From Acanthosepion lycidas (taxonomy: Eukaryota; Mollusca; Cephalopoda; Sepiida; Sepiidae), in assembly GCA_963932145.1 (NCBI GenBank), contig OZ010573.1:29761284-29825283 (forward strand): a stretch of 64,000 nt of DNA. The letters are read 5' to 3'. Both the position numbers and the translations under genes were made by a program. Within the stretch, counting starts at the first letter, position 1, and every line of letters begins with the position of its first letter. The notes beneath the pieces are model-generated. The model worked only from the letters and a program-made list of their open reading frames with translations. It was not told where the DNA came from and searched no databases. Below, in pieces: positions 9,948-20,743 of the stretch.

Positions 9948-11032
9948 ATGCGCTTCCATGGTGAAGAAACCTCTCCTGATCAGATACGTGCCATACATTG
10001 CCAGAGTGGACACCGAGGCGTCAGGCGGACGCAATATTTTGTAAGACGAGTCTACCCTACGACATCCAAGGCGGCCGTCAAGGCAGTGGTCAGAAAATGT
10101 AAAGAATGCCAGTCAATTGACCCAGCCTCAAGTCGTTGGCCTCGCGGCAACCTAAGTGTGACAAATCTGGACCCGCTTAGGAATGGACATTACACATTAC
10201 GGTGGGCAACACTACCTTACGTTAATAGATTGTGGCCCTAGTAGATTTGTGATATGGCGACGCCTGCTTCAACAAGACTCAAGAAGTGTCATTCGGCAGT
10301 TAGAAAGTATTTTTTTTTGAACGAGGCCCACCATCAGAAATCCTGACCGACAATGATACTGCATTTCGCAGTAAGTCCTTTAAAGATTTCCTGGATGACT
10401 GGGGAGTTCAACTTCGTTATTGCTGAGCCTATGTTCCTGCAGGAAACTGTATAGTGAAAAGATCTCATTGGAGTATAAAGTGAATTGCAGCAAGAAAGCA
10501 GTGTTCGATAATGGAGGCAGTATACTGGCATAATATCATGCCGAAGGATGATATATCGTTGACTAATGTGCCTGCCAATATTATTCACCATTACCAACTG
10601 AAAGTGAAGGGAATTACTACATTACCACCTGATCATTGTAGGTATCACAATATATACAAAGTTGGGAACAGAGTATGGGTGAAAGCTCCCCATGGCCGGT
10701 GTACCTCCAGGTATCAAGTGGGTCACGTGACGGACATTGTAAGTCCACAAACAGTACTAGTTGATGGGATGCCACGGCATGTAAAAGATCTTCGCCTTTT
10801 CATTGGTTCTGATACATCGCCAAGCGAATCCGATGATGATTCATCATCTGACAGTGAGCAGATAATTGATATCTGCAAATCCGATGCTTCCACAAACACA
10901 GATCTTCTGGAAACTCGAGATATGTCTGATGACTCCTCAGGAGATGACTCTCCCAACACGCGTAAGGGAAATAGTGCCATTACGTCGAAGCACCAAGATA
11001 AAGTGACCTGCTCCAAGTTGTTCGATTTGTGA
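9948..11032 (+). pseudogene. Retrotransposon integrase remnant with acidic C-terminal tail
   Basis: An H2C2 zinc-binding block is visible (IHCQSGHRGVRRTQYF...CKECQS, about 9990-10,115). It is followed by a core with LTDNDTAF-like sequence near 10,344-10,366, in another frame. A last ORF (10,511-11,032) reads MEAVYWHNIMPKDD, VGNRVWVKAPHGRC and VLVDGMPRHVKDLR, the usual integrase C-terminal section. It then enters a Ser/Asp/Glu-rich tail that ends 20 bases before the 3' LTR. Frameshifts separate the pieces. The family role is integration of the cDNA. Confidence 0.75.
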
Positions 11033-11052
11033 TAGTGAGATCAAGGGGGAGT

Positions 11053-11555
11053 ATAGCGAAGAAAACGGCTACTTACCTCGTCAAACCAAGCGACAGAGTG
11101 TCGGGTGTATTCTACGACGGAAAAAGTGGCGAAAAAGAAAATTACTTACCAAACAGAAGGGCACGTATTCCGCATAACATGCTGAAAATGGAATAATTGA
11201 ATTAAAGAAAAAAAACGTCTGTCGCAGGAGTCGCTATAAAAGTATTTTGATATGCAAATTATGGAACATCCTATCCCAGCTGTTGATGAATGAAAAATAT
11301 AGGTTCTGCCGATAAAAGCAGTTAGTGTTCTCAATTCGAGAGCACAAAATTCGGGCATTTTTGGCTTCGGCATTTGTTAGAGAGCGAGTTATTTTTCTGA
11401 CTGGTTACATTCACTGTGATTTGAGATAGTACCGGCGAATCGAGTTTTCAGCATTTCTTTCTGTCCCCGATATTCGAGTCTGTACTTACAGTGATTTTTC
11501 TTTGTGTTGTGGAAGTAACCTGCAACAAATACTTCCTTTGCTTTCAGAACGCTTA
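11053..11555 (+). repeat. 3' LTR
   Basis: Starts after the purine tract at 11,041-11,050 and matches the 5' LTR fragment for its first 97 bases. Its right end is set by the CAGCTAGC direct repeat at 11,556. The interior shows no coding remnant. Confidence 0.65.
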
Positions 11556-11599
11556 CAGCTAGCAAAAAGTACAAATAATTGTGCAAGATGGATGTATGG

Positions 11600-12397
11600 A
11601 TAGCATAACTATAATATCACGGTAAGAATTGGTAAGCCAAACTTAATAGAATCCGTGAGGTTTAATTTCTCACTAACACCTTCGGGGAAGGCATAAGTCC
11701 CTCTCTTCTTGTCTTGTCTCAAAGTAGGAGTCAAATAGCAGGACATATTAGACTCTTTTGCCTTTGATAGCAGGAAATCTATGATAAAACTATCTGTGAA
11801 TTCCAAACTGCATAAAAGGCAATGATGAATGACTCCAATGTCATTCCCTAAGAATCATGGCAATTCTCAAATAGAAAAGAAAAGAAATAAAGGCGTATAA
11901 TTAAGGTTGGGATTTAAAAGGAGAAAAAAAAAAGATGTGACTAATAAACTGTTACATACTGTTGTTGGAAATATATTCTATTTTTGAAATACAATATATT
12001 TGGCAGAGTAAGCTGATAATTACAAATCCTGCAAGAAGTAAAAGAAGCCATATGTAGTTGAGTCTTTTCATTTGGGGAAAGGCCAGTTTAATAATGCCGA
12101 CTGAGGATCGATCAGCATTCTTATTTTTTATATGTCAATTTTCTTTATTAGAAAATAAATTTATTTACAATTTACTTTATTAAAAATAATTAAAAACAAA
12201 AGACTGGTTTATATTTTATGTAATGCCTTTGCAAATACCTTATTTGAAGAAAGATATTTAGTAATTAAGGTATTAATCATTAGTATTAATAAATTACTTT
12301 GATTCAGTTATAAAAAAAAAAAAAAAAAAAAAAGTTATATTTTTCTGGTACAGAGTTGTTTTGGCTCTAAATTGACAAATCAGTAAGATTTCCTGTT

Positions 12398-12433
<36 letters not shown>

Positions 12434-12900
12434 GATTCTTCCTTTAAAATTCTTCAGTGAGAATTTTTCACTTGGTACTGAACACATGGTCTGCAAAACA
12501 CAAGGACAGAGAAGTTCTATTGATCACTTTATCTTCTCTGTCAATAATAAATACTCAGCAAAATTTCCCTACTGGGTGTGATAAAATATCCAATACAGAC
12601 GATACGTGCATTGTACTATTTATTACAAGAAAATATTTCTTCTGGTGAAATAACAGCTGATTTGACTTTCATTAAGAAACTGAGGCTGTGCATGAGGCTT
12701 TGAGGCATTAGGCTGAGGATAGCCATGACGACTAATGCAGTGACACGGCTGAACAACAACCACAGTTGCCAAACACCATTTTGAGCAACATATAATGTGA
12801 CAGTATCACAGAATAGCATTAGGTTGTCTGAAATTTTTTAATAAAAACTACTTTTTACCTCATCTCATTTTTGTTACTTGTTTACGCCTAATAGTAGTAA
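11600..12900. other. Unassigned stretch with poly-A tracts
   Basis: No known element is recognised. Long A-runs at about 12,311-12,333 and 12,405-12,431 could be tails of unrecognised retroposons. A hydrophobic 67-codon minus-strand ORF at 12,616-12,819 has no recognisable domain. Confidence 0.4.
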
Positions 12901-12911
12901 TGTTGTATACC

Positions 12912-13300
12912 CCCATTCTTGCTGGGGTTAGTCTTGGGGCGACAGTCTTGGTTCACTCATATGTTGCATTCTTCTCTCTGTCTGTGTTTTTGGTTTTGGA
13001 ATTAAAAGAGAGATATCAATAAAGAGAATTTTAAACTTATCTATTTTATTAACTTGCCAGCGGGGTCACTCTATCACCCCAAAAGGGGAGCAAGTTCACC
13101 GGGATACAAAATAAGCATGTCTGATCTCTTCGACATGTAAAAATTTACGTCCCTGAAAATACTTTCTATCTCTAACATTCCCACATTCGGCTCAGCCAAT
13201 CAAAAACAACTTCCTTTGTTTTGTCTATCAGCTGACCCTAAGGTCAGCCTCAGAAGGTCTGAGTCAAATACACTGCCGCTAAAAATTATAGTCTGAAACT
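12912..13300. repeat. Possible solo LTR
   Basis: Begins TGTTGTATACCCCC and includes an AATAAAG signal-like motif (about 13,018) followed by ttattaacttgccagcgggg. That order resembles the LTR-like copies at 7.04, 7.46 and 63.9 kb, which also start TGTTGTA and carry an (a)ccagc(a)gc block. The right end is not defined. Confidence 0.35.
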
Positions 13301-14500
13301 ATTATTGTCATGTTTTATCAAAATATGCAGGTTTTTTTATTTATTTCTTTATTTCCAATTCATGCTGCTAATTTAATTATCATTAAATAAATTTGAAATT
13401 ATTTAAGTGTTTTAACAAGAAACAGTAAAATAATCATAAAAATTTGAATTTCTTAATTAAAAACTCTTTTTGGTTTCTACTTTAGGAGCAAATATTTCAT
13501 AGTCCAATACTCCTCCTACTGTTTCAAAACATTTTCTAAGATTTATACATTCAAGACATGGTGCCTAAACACTTCAAATACCTCAGCATATGGATCAGTT
13601 ATTACAAATTTTGTATAGATAAGGAAATTAAACAGAATAGGTGGTACTAAGGTCTTTTGTCCAACACTGCAAGATGTTACAAAACCAAAACATTAAACTA
13701 AAAACTTGGATCATGTCCTTAAATAGCATCTTCTGATCTAGACTCTCATAGGGACACTATGCATGATCTAGAAATACATTGGGATGATGAACCTGGCTAT
13801 ATCAACAGTGATGTAATCCTGATATCATTAGGAGTTTCAGGTCTCTCAACATTATGACACTTCTCCCAGTTTATTCAGTTGGTATTGATCAAATACCAAC
13901 CTACAGTCATGTAATGAGCTATCCAACACAACATCATTAACTACCATCCCAATATGGCTGACTGAGGTTTTCTGATATACATAATGAAAAAATTCTCAAA
14001 TCAAGTCACTTTCTGGGCTCTCCTTCCTCTATAAAAAAGGAAAAATCCAAGTTGCTGGTTTTCTCAATCCCATAGAAAAGTTTTGGATGCCAATTCCCCA
14101 TTTAGGTGCCCAGAATGGATTAACTACAGGAAAATGTACTTCTTAGAAGGACACCAAACTTATTCAGAAATGTTTAAACTATCAGCTATATACAACCATT
14201 ATCTCAAATTGATGATTAAAATGGCTTTAGACAAAAAGTTAAGTCAGAAACCTTGATGAGGTTTTCCTACTAGAAAGAGTGAGAAGAGTTACAAATTTCA
14301 TCTGACAGTAGTAGTGGCTGTTGGATCAATGAATACCAAATATCAAATTACCATTACCTTAGCATAAGGATTATCTAATTTATCATACAAACTTATAACA
14401 ATAGAGTGCCTTATATTTGTGACTTTGTGCTAGACTACACTAAATGTAATCAACATTTTCAGTCCCAAAGAAAATGCTAACTCAAGCAAACCTATTTTGC
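13300..14500. other. Unassigned stretch
   Basis: Some short readings occur but no family is recognised. The last part may include the lost N-terminal section of the mariner that begins near 14,500. Confidence 0.35.
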
Positions 14501-14985
14501 AAACCAAGTCAATATTTCAGTTGTGGGTCTATAGCTATGACTCTGAAATTAAGGCTCAGTCTTCGAAATGGAAGACCTCAACCTCTCCAAAGCTGAAGAA
14601 AGCACAAATGAGTTAAGGCAATGTGAAGACATGTTGACAGATTTTTTTCGACTACAAGTGCATTGTTCATCATGAGTATACTCCACCTGGTCAGACAGCA
14701 AACAAGGAGTAATACCATGATGTGTTGCAGTATTTTCAGGATGATGTTCATCAGAAAAGAACAATTGCATGTATCTGGTGAGTGGTAGAGTCTTTTTCCC
14801 CTTTCCAAAAAACAAACCTCACTTGAAAGGAACATGATTTCAAGATGTCTTGGATATTGAAGAGAATTTTGATGAGACATATGCTCACTATCTCAAAAAA
14901 GAAGTTTCATTAAAGCTTCCATGAATGGAAATGATGCTGGATAAAGTGTGTTGCTTCAGAAGGGGACTATTTTGAAGGAGATTAA
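14500..14985 (+). pseudogene. Mariner transposase remnant, C-terminal part
   Basis: Across frames the plus strand reads VYSYDSE (family WVYGYDPE, just after the first catalytic Asp), FFDYKCIVHHEYTPPGQT near 14,648-14,700, LKGTRF-like sequence near 14,820-14,840 and a clear C-terminus WIKCVASEGDYFEGD ending at the stop at 14,983-14,985. The block holding the second catalytic Asp (HHDNAPAH in the family) is missing, which indicates an internal deletion. Stops and frameshifts are also present. The family cuts and pastes DNA at TA sites. Confidence 0.7.
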
Positions 14986-15177
14986 GTACTGACTTGATAT
15001 GTGTTATAGTTTTCTTTTTATAGCACCGGCCCAGATACTTTTTTTATCAGACCACAGTGTGCGATGGATAAATTGTCATCTAAATTATGCCAAAATGAAA
15101 ATAACTCTGACATCTCATTTTAACAGATATATTTACCAAAATTATGCAAAAATATATTGAAATACTAAAGAGTAAAT

Positions 15178-15780
15178 TTATTCAATAAAATCGCCATTGG
15201 CTTCAACTAGGGCCTCCAGATGACTTCAAAATCTCCTGCAACTCTTATGCATCTTATTATCTTATCCTTGTTTAAGTTGGTGAATGCTGCCATAATATAA
15301 TCCTTGCCTTCAGTACATTTTTGGTATTACAAGTTTTGTTGATCTCTCACTCAACTGCACCCCACACATAATAATCAAGGGGTCTGCATTTTGGGACATT
15401 AGGTGGCCAGATGTGGTTGCAGAAACTGTCTAGCAGCCATGCCTGGGTTCACCAGCTTGTGCAGCATGGTGCAGAGTCCTGTTTCCAGACATGACCTTCC
15501 CTTATGACCCAGGGAAGCACTACCTCCTCAAGGCACTTGATGTAGGCCTCAAGTTGATTCTGTGGCCCTCAACAACAAATTCATGAGTTCTTTTCTTATC
15601 AAAACCATTAGAGTTAGTTTTTCCGAGCTGTAATACCTTCATAATCACCATTAGACTCATCCAACTCTTTCTGAATCTTCTGCACTATCTTCAGATTGAC
15701 ACCTAAAAACTCTGAAAGGTTTGTATTGGAGATTTCGGTGCAAATACTAAGCAGTACAGCATGCTGTTTCCAAATTTTTA
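15178..15780 (-). pseudogene. Mariner transposase remnant (second family)
   Basis: The minus strand reads, from the high end, ISNTNLSEFLGVNLKIVQKI (helix-turn-helix, about 15,665-15,740), QDSAPCCTSW (second catalytic Asp, about 15,470), RPLDYYVWGAVE (third Asp, about 15,370) and FSHLEALVEANGDFIE at the C-terminus near 15,190. The same family occurs on the plus strand at 19.27-19.86 kb. The block around the first catalytic Asp is not visible. The remnant ends where repeat R begins at 15,781. Confidence 0.75.
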
Positions 15781-16120
15781 CGACAATAAACTACATCCAT
15801 GTCCTGGGTCAGACAATAAACTACATCTGACAACAAGGCCTCTGATCAGGAGGTTTTGAGGAGCATGGAACCACCTCTTAATTGCTGGTGTCCCCAGGTC
15901 CACCATGACCCATGGTAGTAGCACCTTTTAGGGTCCCAGCTATAAGCAAATCATTAACCTCCGAACTGGCGTCAAAACGTGTGAAAAACAAGTTTTAATA
16001 CTATCAATACTTTTATTAAAAAAATATTACCAGAAATACTTTTTGAAAAAATATTACCAGCAATAAAAATCTTGTCAGCATTAAATAACCCATTGAAGTT
16101 GATATTCTGTAAAACAAACC
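15781..16120 (+). mobile_element. Repeat R (SINE-like)
   Basis: Same order as the copy at 8,878-9,245, with the conserved start and the ggcattaaataacccattga..gttgatat end. No target duplication is obvious. It lies between a mariner remnant and a LINE-B tail. Confidence 0.75.
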
Positions 16121-16129
16121 TAACCAAAA

Positions 16130-16345
16130 CCATTTGTACGGGGAGCAAGTTCCATTTGGACAGCTTCTTCCCAGGAGCTGCTGCTTTGTGAAAGACTCCC
16201 AAGTGGATGCTTCCCTGATCATTACAATCTTAACTTCTTCAAGTTCAGGGTTAATTGTTATCTATCCTACATATCCTCATAATCTACACATATCATTAAA
16301 CAACATCATTCAACAATCCTCTACATTGAGTGGCTTTTTGGCCTC
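16130..16345 (+). mobile_element. LINE-B 3' fragment
   Basis: The plus strand reads KFHLDSFFPGAAALWK, then a frameshifted WMLP.SLQS block. This corresponds to the SFFPRTAALWNRLPRGCFP end of LINE-B seen at 6.68-6.80 kb. Only about 200 bp is present. Confidence 0.65.
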
Positions 16346-16837
16346 ATACTGGACAAAATAATAGTGTTCAAAAAATGATCTTTTGCCAGATTTTTATCTA
16401 TCTTTGTAAACAATTCGACTGTAACAAAATGTTGGGTTGACAACAGCGACTATATAATGAAGAAATTTTGGAATCTGAAAAATGTTTGACATATTAACGG
16501 TTCTTCTCAGACTGATGAAGAATAAATGCATTTACATTTGGTACAGTTCCGAATTACATATACAATGGAGACAAACAAAGTATCACATGAACTTGCTCAA
16601 TTTTCCAACCATTTCACCAAAATGTTCCAGTTAACAACAGCATAAATTATACAAAGAGATCTGAATGTCCAAACAATGTCGAATATGCTAATGACTCTTC
16701 TCAAAGTTAGATACAAAGTTATCTTGAAGTTAATAATAAAAGTAGACAATATTTCACATTTTCTTTGTAAATGTTTCTTTCTCTCAAATGTTGTCATATG
16801 ACTAATGACCCAGGTCTAGTGAAGCTGGGCTGGGGAG

Positions 16838-16920
16838 GTTGTTGTAGGTTGATTTTGTTTAGTGGCATATCAACCTCTCGGGATTGTTTAATGCAGAAAT
16901 CTAAATATTTTGAATGCATT
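16838..16920 (-). repeat. Isolated 3' tail of repeat R or LINE-E
   Basis: Carries only the conserved end block (tttgtttagtggcatatcaacctc...tttaatgcagaaat). It lacks the rest of R, so it could be a 5'-truncated R or LINE-E insertion. Confidence 0.55.
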
Positions 16921-16963
16921 TGTATGCCTTCAAATACAGAAAAACTCTATTTTCATTGTTCGG

Positions 16964-17098
16964 ACTATCTTTGTTGCCATATTTATCACAATGTGTCAGC
17001 CATTGTATGCTCCGGCCTTCTTCAGGTGGTTGGAATGTGAAACTGAACCCTTTATTTCGCTTTCTGGGGTAGACTGTTCTAGCTGCATGTGCCATGTC
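16964..17098 (-). repeat. PLE terminal sequence, single arm with loop part
   Basis: Minus-strand arm equivalent to 1636-1738, plus the loop sequence (the complement of gaactagaacagtctacccc). Contains the complement of CTGAAGA at about 17,018-17,026. There is no partner arm nearby. Confidence 0.75.
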
Positions 17099-17099
17099 T

Positions 17100-17225
17100 A
17101 ATGGATATCAGTTATCTCCTGATAATTCCCCTCTCCAAGTTCTCCACTGCCTTAACCAGGTATTGAGCTCACATTCTTTGGGTCCTGTCACTGGATCTAA
17201 CTAACGCCTTTATCCGCTGTGCCAT
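17100..17225 (-). mobile_element. tRNA-derived SINE head (second type)
   Basis: The minus strand reads ggacacatggcacagcggat, with an A-box-like tggcacagcggataa. About 45 bases later comes a B-box-like gagctcaatacctgg. The head resembles a tRNA of about 75 nt, but the stems are not well kept, so it is a SINE and not a tRNA gene. It differs from the tRNA-like heads at 3.9 and 53.5 kb. Confidence 0.6.
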
Positions 17226-17229
17226 GTGT

Positions 17230-18270
17230 CCTTGAAGACATCTGTGTATGAATTTCTGGGTATTATAAACCTAATGTCTTCAGTAATCATTATTCCATCT
17301 GTCAATCCTAAGATTTGGATCCTTGCAAATTCTGGCTTCTCTCAACACCAAAAAATTGCTACTTTATATACCATGGCCTTGATTAAGGAGAATGTGATGA
17401 GGCAGCTGATGTCAATCCCAAAAGGAGTGTGCAGATTGTTTTGAAAAGTGGAAGAGACACTCAGATAAGTATATAAGATTTCAAGAAGTATAATATGAAT
17501 GGGACAAAGACACTGTTGCTATTCTTTCAGTACTATTAAATAGATTAATATTTTCCAGACATACAGCACATCCAATGAGCTGCTTTGCATTTTTGGCATT
17601 TATTTCTGATATGAAATTCCATGACTTGTACTCGGATGGCTGTATAAATTTACAATGAAAAACATTTTCTTAATTAAATGCCAACAATTTTCTCTGGAAA
17701 CTAACTGTAAGTTTACCTAAAATTCTTAAAAATCCTTTCATTTTGTTTAAAAAAAATATTCCTTTCTGATCGAGGGAAAATCTTAAGAGAAGTTACATTA
17801 CATTAAGGAAGGAAGGAAAAAAAAAACATGAAAATAAAAAAGAGTAAGGAAAGAGTCATAAAAATTATACATCTACTTTTTTCTTAACAAAATGTACAAG
17901 GATTTATAAACTATATTTTATGCAGCAAATGTTCTTTAAGGAAAATATTATTAAAAACAACAGATACTTTTTGTCAATTAATTTTAATGATCAACTTTTC
18001 CAAATTACAAATAACCTTCACCTATTGGAGAATAGTGTTATCAGACTAGCAAATCAAATAGTAAAAACAGACATGATTCTTAAAGCAATATTCATACAAC
18101 AAAAACAACCATCAATAAATAAAAGCAATTATAACTTAAGAGTCTGCATCCTTAAATGTATATAAAAAATTAAAAAAGACACATACATATACCACACCTT
18201 GCTAACATTACAACACTCTTTGCCTACAACACAACACTCACTAGTTCTATGAAACTCACCAATTGTCTAT
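17230..18270. other. Unassigned stretch
   Basis: No recognised element. Two ORFs of 72 and 81 codons (17,226-17,444 and 17,920-18,165, plus strand) have no recognisable domain. Confidence 0.35.
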
Positions 18271-18305
18271 CTATGAGGATGACTTAAAAAAGTCGAAAGC
18301 TTGGA
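18271..18305 (+). other. Hammerhead-like hairpin motif
   Basis: ggatgacttaaaaaagtcgaaagc (core 18,277-18,300) holds a GATGA box, a GACTT/AAGTC hairpin (18,281-18,294) and a CGAAA box. This resembles the core order seen at ends of some Penelope-like elements. The CUG before AUGA is not kept, so this is a weak call. Confidence 0.35.
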
Positions 18306-18479
18306 TCATTTTTTTTTAAATTTTCTTCGAAAATGAACATTGGAAAATTTTTGACAGAATTTCTTCCTTGTCTGAGAAGGATTATTAATAATTTGCATTA
18401 GTTGATCATTAAAATTAATCAACACAAAATGTCTGTTGCTTTTAATAATATTTATAAATATACAACCTCATGATGGAAA

Positions 18480-18640
18480 TAAAAACATTCACTTTACACA
18501 ACAATTTTATTTTTTAATAAAACTACATTCCTTGTCAATGCACTTAATTCATTGGTGAATATTACTCACAGAGATATAAAATTATACAGGGAAAATTTCA
18601 GTTGAAAATTCAGCTAATAACTAAATAAAGAGTGCAGTTT
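18480..18640 (-). mobile_element. Mariner-like fragment, transposase C-terminus
   Basis: The minus strand reads KCIDKECSFIKK near 18,495-18,545, a decayed form of the mariner C-terminus KCI..KGDYVEK. The block agattaaaattatacag..tttcagttgaaaattcagctaataactaaa links it to the repeats at 23.04-23.66 kb. Confidence 0.5.
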
Positions 18641-18659
18641 AAAATTCCCAGAAGGCATC

Positions 18660-18770
18660 TGGATCAACAAACACCTAAAGAAGTCTGGAAGGTAAAATGG
18701 TTGAAATAGAATAACAACAAAGATAAAGACATTACGAATATTAATAATCACTCTAACATCATTTTTGTCC
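18660..18770 (+). repeat. Degenerate PLE terminal sequence
   Basis: The plus strand reads acctaaagaagtctggaagg..ggttgaaatag..aacaacaaagataa. This is the PLE end order (ACCTGAAGAAGGC..GGCTGAAAC..AACAAAGATGA) with substitutions. Confidence 0.5.
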
Positions 18771-19269
18771 TTGAATAGCAACTAGTATTTCCTATTTGCT
18801 TATGCTGAGAGAGTATGAAAAATGGTTAATATTTCCTTTAAACTTTGCTTTCGTAACTATGACAATGATATTTCTGAAATTTACTTATTCCTTTTGGGAA
18901 AACTGGTGAATGTGAACATTCTTGTTCAAAGTAAGAACAAAACAACATGTGATCCAAAAGCAGCATTTATTTATTCTAGGATTACACAAGAGACACCACA
19001 AAAAATTTAGAAATGAGTAGATTTTCAGGATTTATGCTTATACTGTAAATTACTTTCATGAATCAGCCCCCAGATAGAGCCTCCAATCATGTTTCATCAT
19101 ACGTTTGGTAGCAGCATTCAAAGTCCAGTACTCCGTGCAATTAGTAAATTGTTGTTGTTTTATATATTTAATTTCACACATACAACATACAATTTGTTTG
19201 TTTTTATTGACTGCACGGTATAGTACAGTCAGTTGGGCACTGTCTGTGAGAAAAAGAGCCCCATTACGC

Positions 19270-19860
19270 AATTCACCTGCCAGAAATTTGGAAACAATAT
19301 ATTCTAATGCTTGGCATTCATGCCAGATGCTCCAATGCGAACATATCAGTGTGTTTGGGTGTCAATCTGAGGACAGTGCAGAAGATTCAGAAAGAGCTGA
19401 AGGAATTTAATGGTGTTTCTGAAGGTAATTGAAGTGATCATTAGTGATGCCAATGTTATACATCGTTCATCTTTTCACAGAGTCTCTGAATCAATATGGA
19501 GGCCTACATTGAGGAGATAATGCTGCCCTGGGTGAAGAGGATGACTGCTGGAATACCCTATGTCTGAAAACAGAACTCTTCACCATGCCACACAAGCAGG
19601 AGCACTCAGTCTGTTGGATTTCAGCAACCACATCATTCCTTACATCTGGCGACCCAAATTCCCTGACTACAACCCCCTTGATTATTATGTGTGGGGCACA
19701 GTTGAGTGAGAGACCAAAAAACTCATTGTAATACCAAAGATGAACTGTAGGTAAGAGTTATGGCAGCATTCACCAAATTAAACAAGGAGACTGTTCAGAA
19801 GAGTTGTACAAGATTCCAACGTCATCTGGAGTCCGTGGTTGTAGCTATACTTCTTCACTA
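19270..19860 (+). pseudogene. Mariner transposase remnant (same family as 15.2 kb)
   Basis: Reads CLGVNLRTVQKIQKELKEFN at 19,350-19,409 (helix-turn-helix), then ESLNQYGGLH/AYIEEIMLPWVK-type frames, SSPCHTS near 19,585 (the second catalytic Asp region, with QDS decayed to QNS), a PL-DYYVWG block near 19,670-19,695 and a TRFQRHLESVV C-terminus at about 19,812-19,845. The segment with the first catalytic Asp is deleted. It ends against the minus-strand protein remnant that starts near 19,858. Confidence 0.75.
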
Positions 19861-20743
19861 GGCTTTCAACAATCTCCACATAGTTTTAGGCCTTGATTCC
19901 TCAGCAAGCCCTGCACCACTGTGACAAAGATTCCAAACTTCTTTTTTTGTCCTAATGAACTTCTTGGAGAATTCCTAGCACTCTGTGTTTTTCCTTATTT
20001 GTGGTTCAATGAAGACACCAGCTGTGATTTTTAGTACAAACAGCTTAGAGAAGAAGTCTTGAAGATACTTAAAGGCTGCAGACTCCTTATCTGGAGCTGT
20101 GACAGACTGTTTCACAAGGCCCAATTTTAAGTGCAGTGGAAAAAAAATACTTTCTGGGGGTCCAACAGTGGCTCCCATTTGATGTTGTTCCTCCCCACAC
20201 TGAACGTGGTCCACTGTGACCAGTCCCTCCTGTGGTAGTCTGCTGTGGTGTTCCTGCTGTCCCAAAGGCAAAGATAACACAGAAACTTAGTAAAGCCACC
20301 TTAGAGTCCCATCAAGAAGGCCTCCATTTTGAAGTCTCTGATAACCTCGAAACAATACTCTTCATATTTCAAGGTATCTTGACTCTGCTATATTCCTCTT
20401 TGAGCTGCACTGAGTGAGCCAAGGAAAAAGATGGATATATATTCTGGTTATAAAACAGCACTGCCTTGAGGCTCCTGAATGAGCTGTCAATAAACAGGTG
20501 CCACTTGCTGGGTTTTAAATGATTCCAATTGTCTCTAACAGACTGATCACATTGTGGCAGAAAAAAATCCCATCTTGAGAGGTGAAAAAGCTTGAAAAAC
20601 ACTGGTGATGCTTTCTCTAACCTGAACTTGCACACATTCATCTAACAAATTCCACAGATTGAGTCTTGACATCAAAAGTTCAGTATTGGACATTGTGAGA
20701 CCAAGATCTCTGATCAGGTTGTTGAGGTCTTTTTGGTTTGGGT

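Larger units (their letters stand above)
9406..11563 (+). mobile_element. LTR retrotransposon deletion derivative
   Basis: A short 5' LTR piece (about 9414-9510), RNase H and integrase remnants, and a 3' LTR (about 11,053-11,555) lie between candidate 8-bp duplications CAGCTAGC (9406-9413 and 11,556-11,563). The first 97 bases of the two LTRs align with roughly a dozen differences, so this is an old insertion. A purine tract (aaggggga) precedes the 3' LTR. Gag, protease and RT are absent: the 5' LTR runs straight into RNase H, showing a large deletion. The family looks like a Ty3/gypsy lineage from the RNase H and integrase style. Confidence 0.75.

Noticed and set aside
12616..12819. A small membrane protein on the minus strand
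   Set aside because: Hydrophobic but unsupported; no recognisable family and no exon signals.
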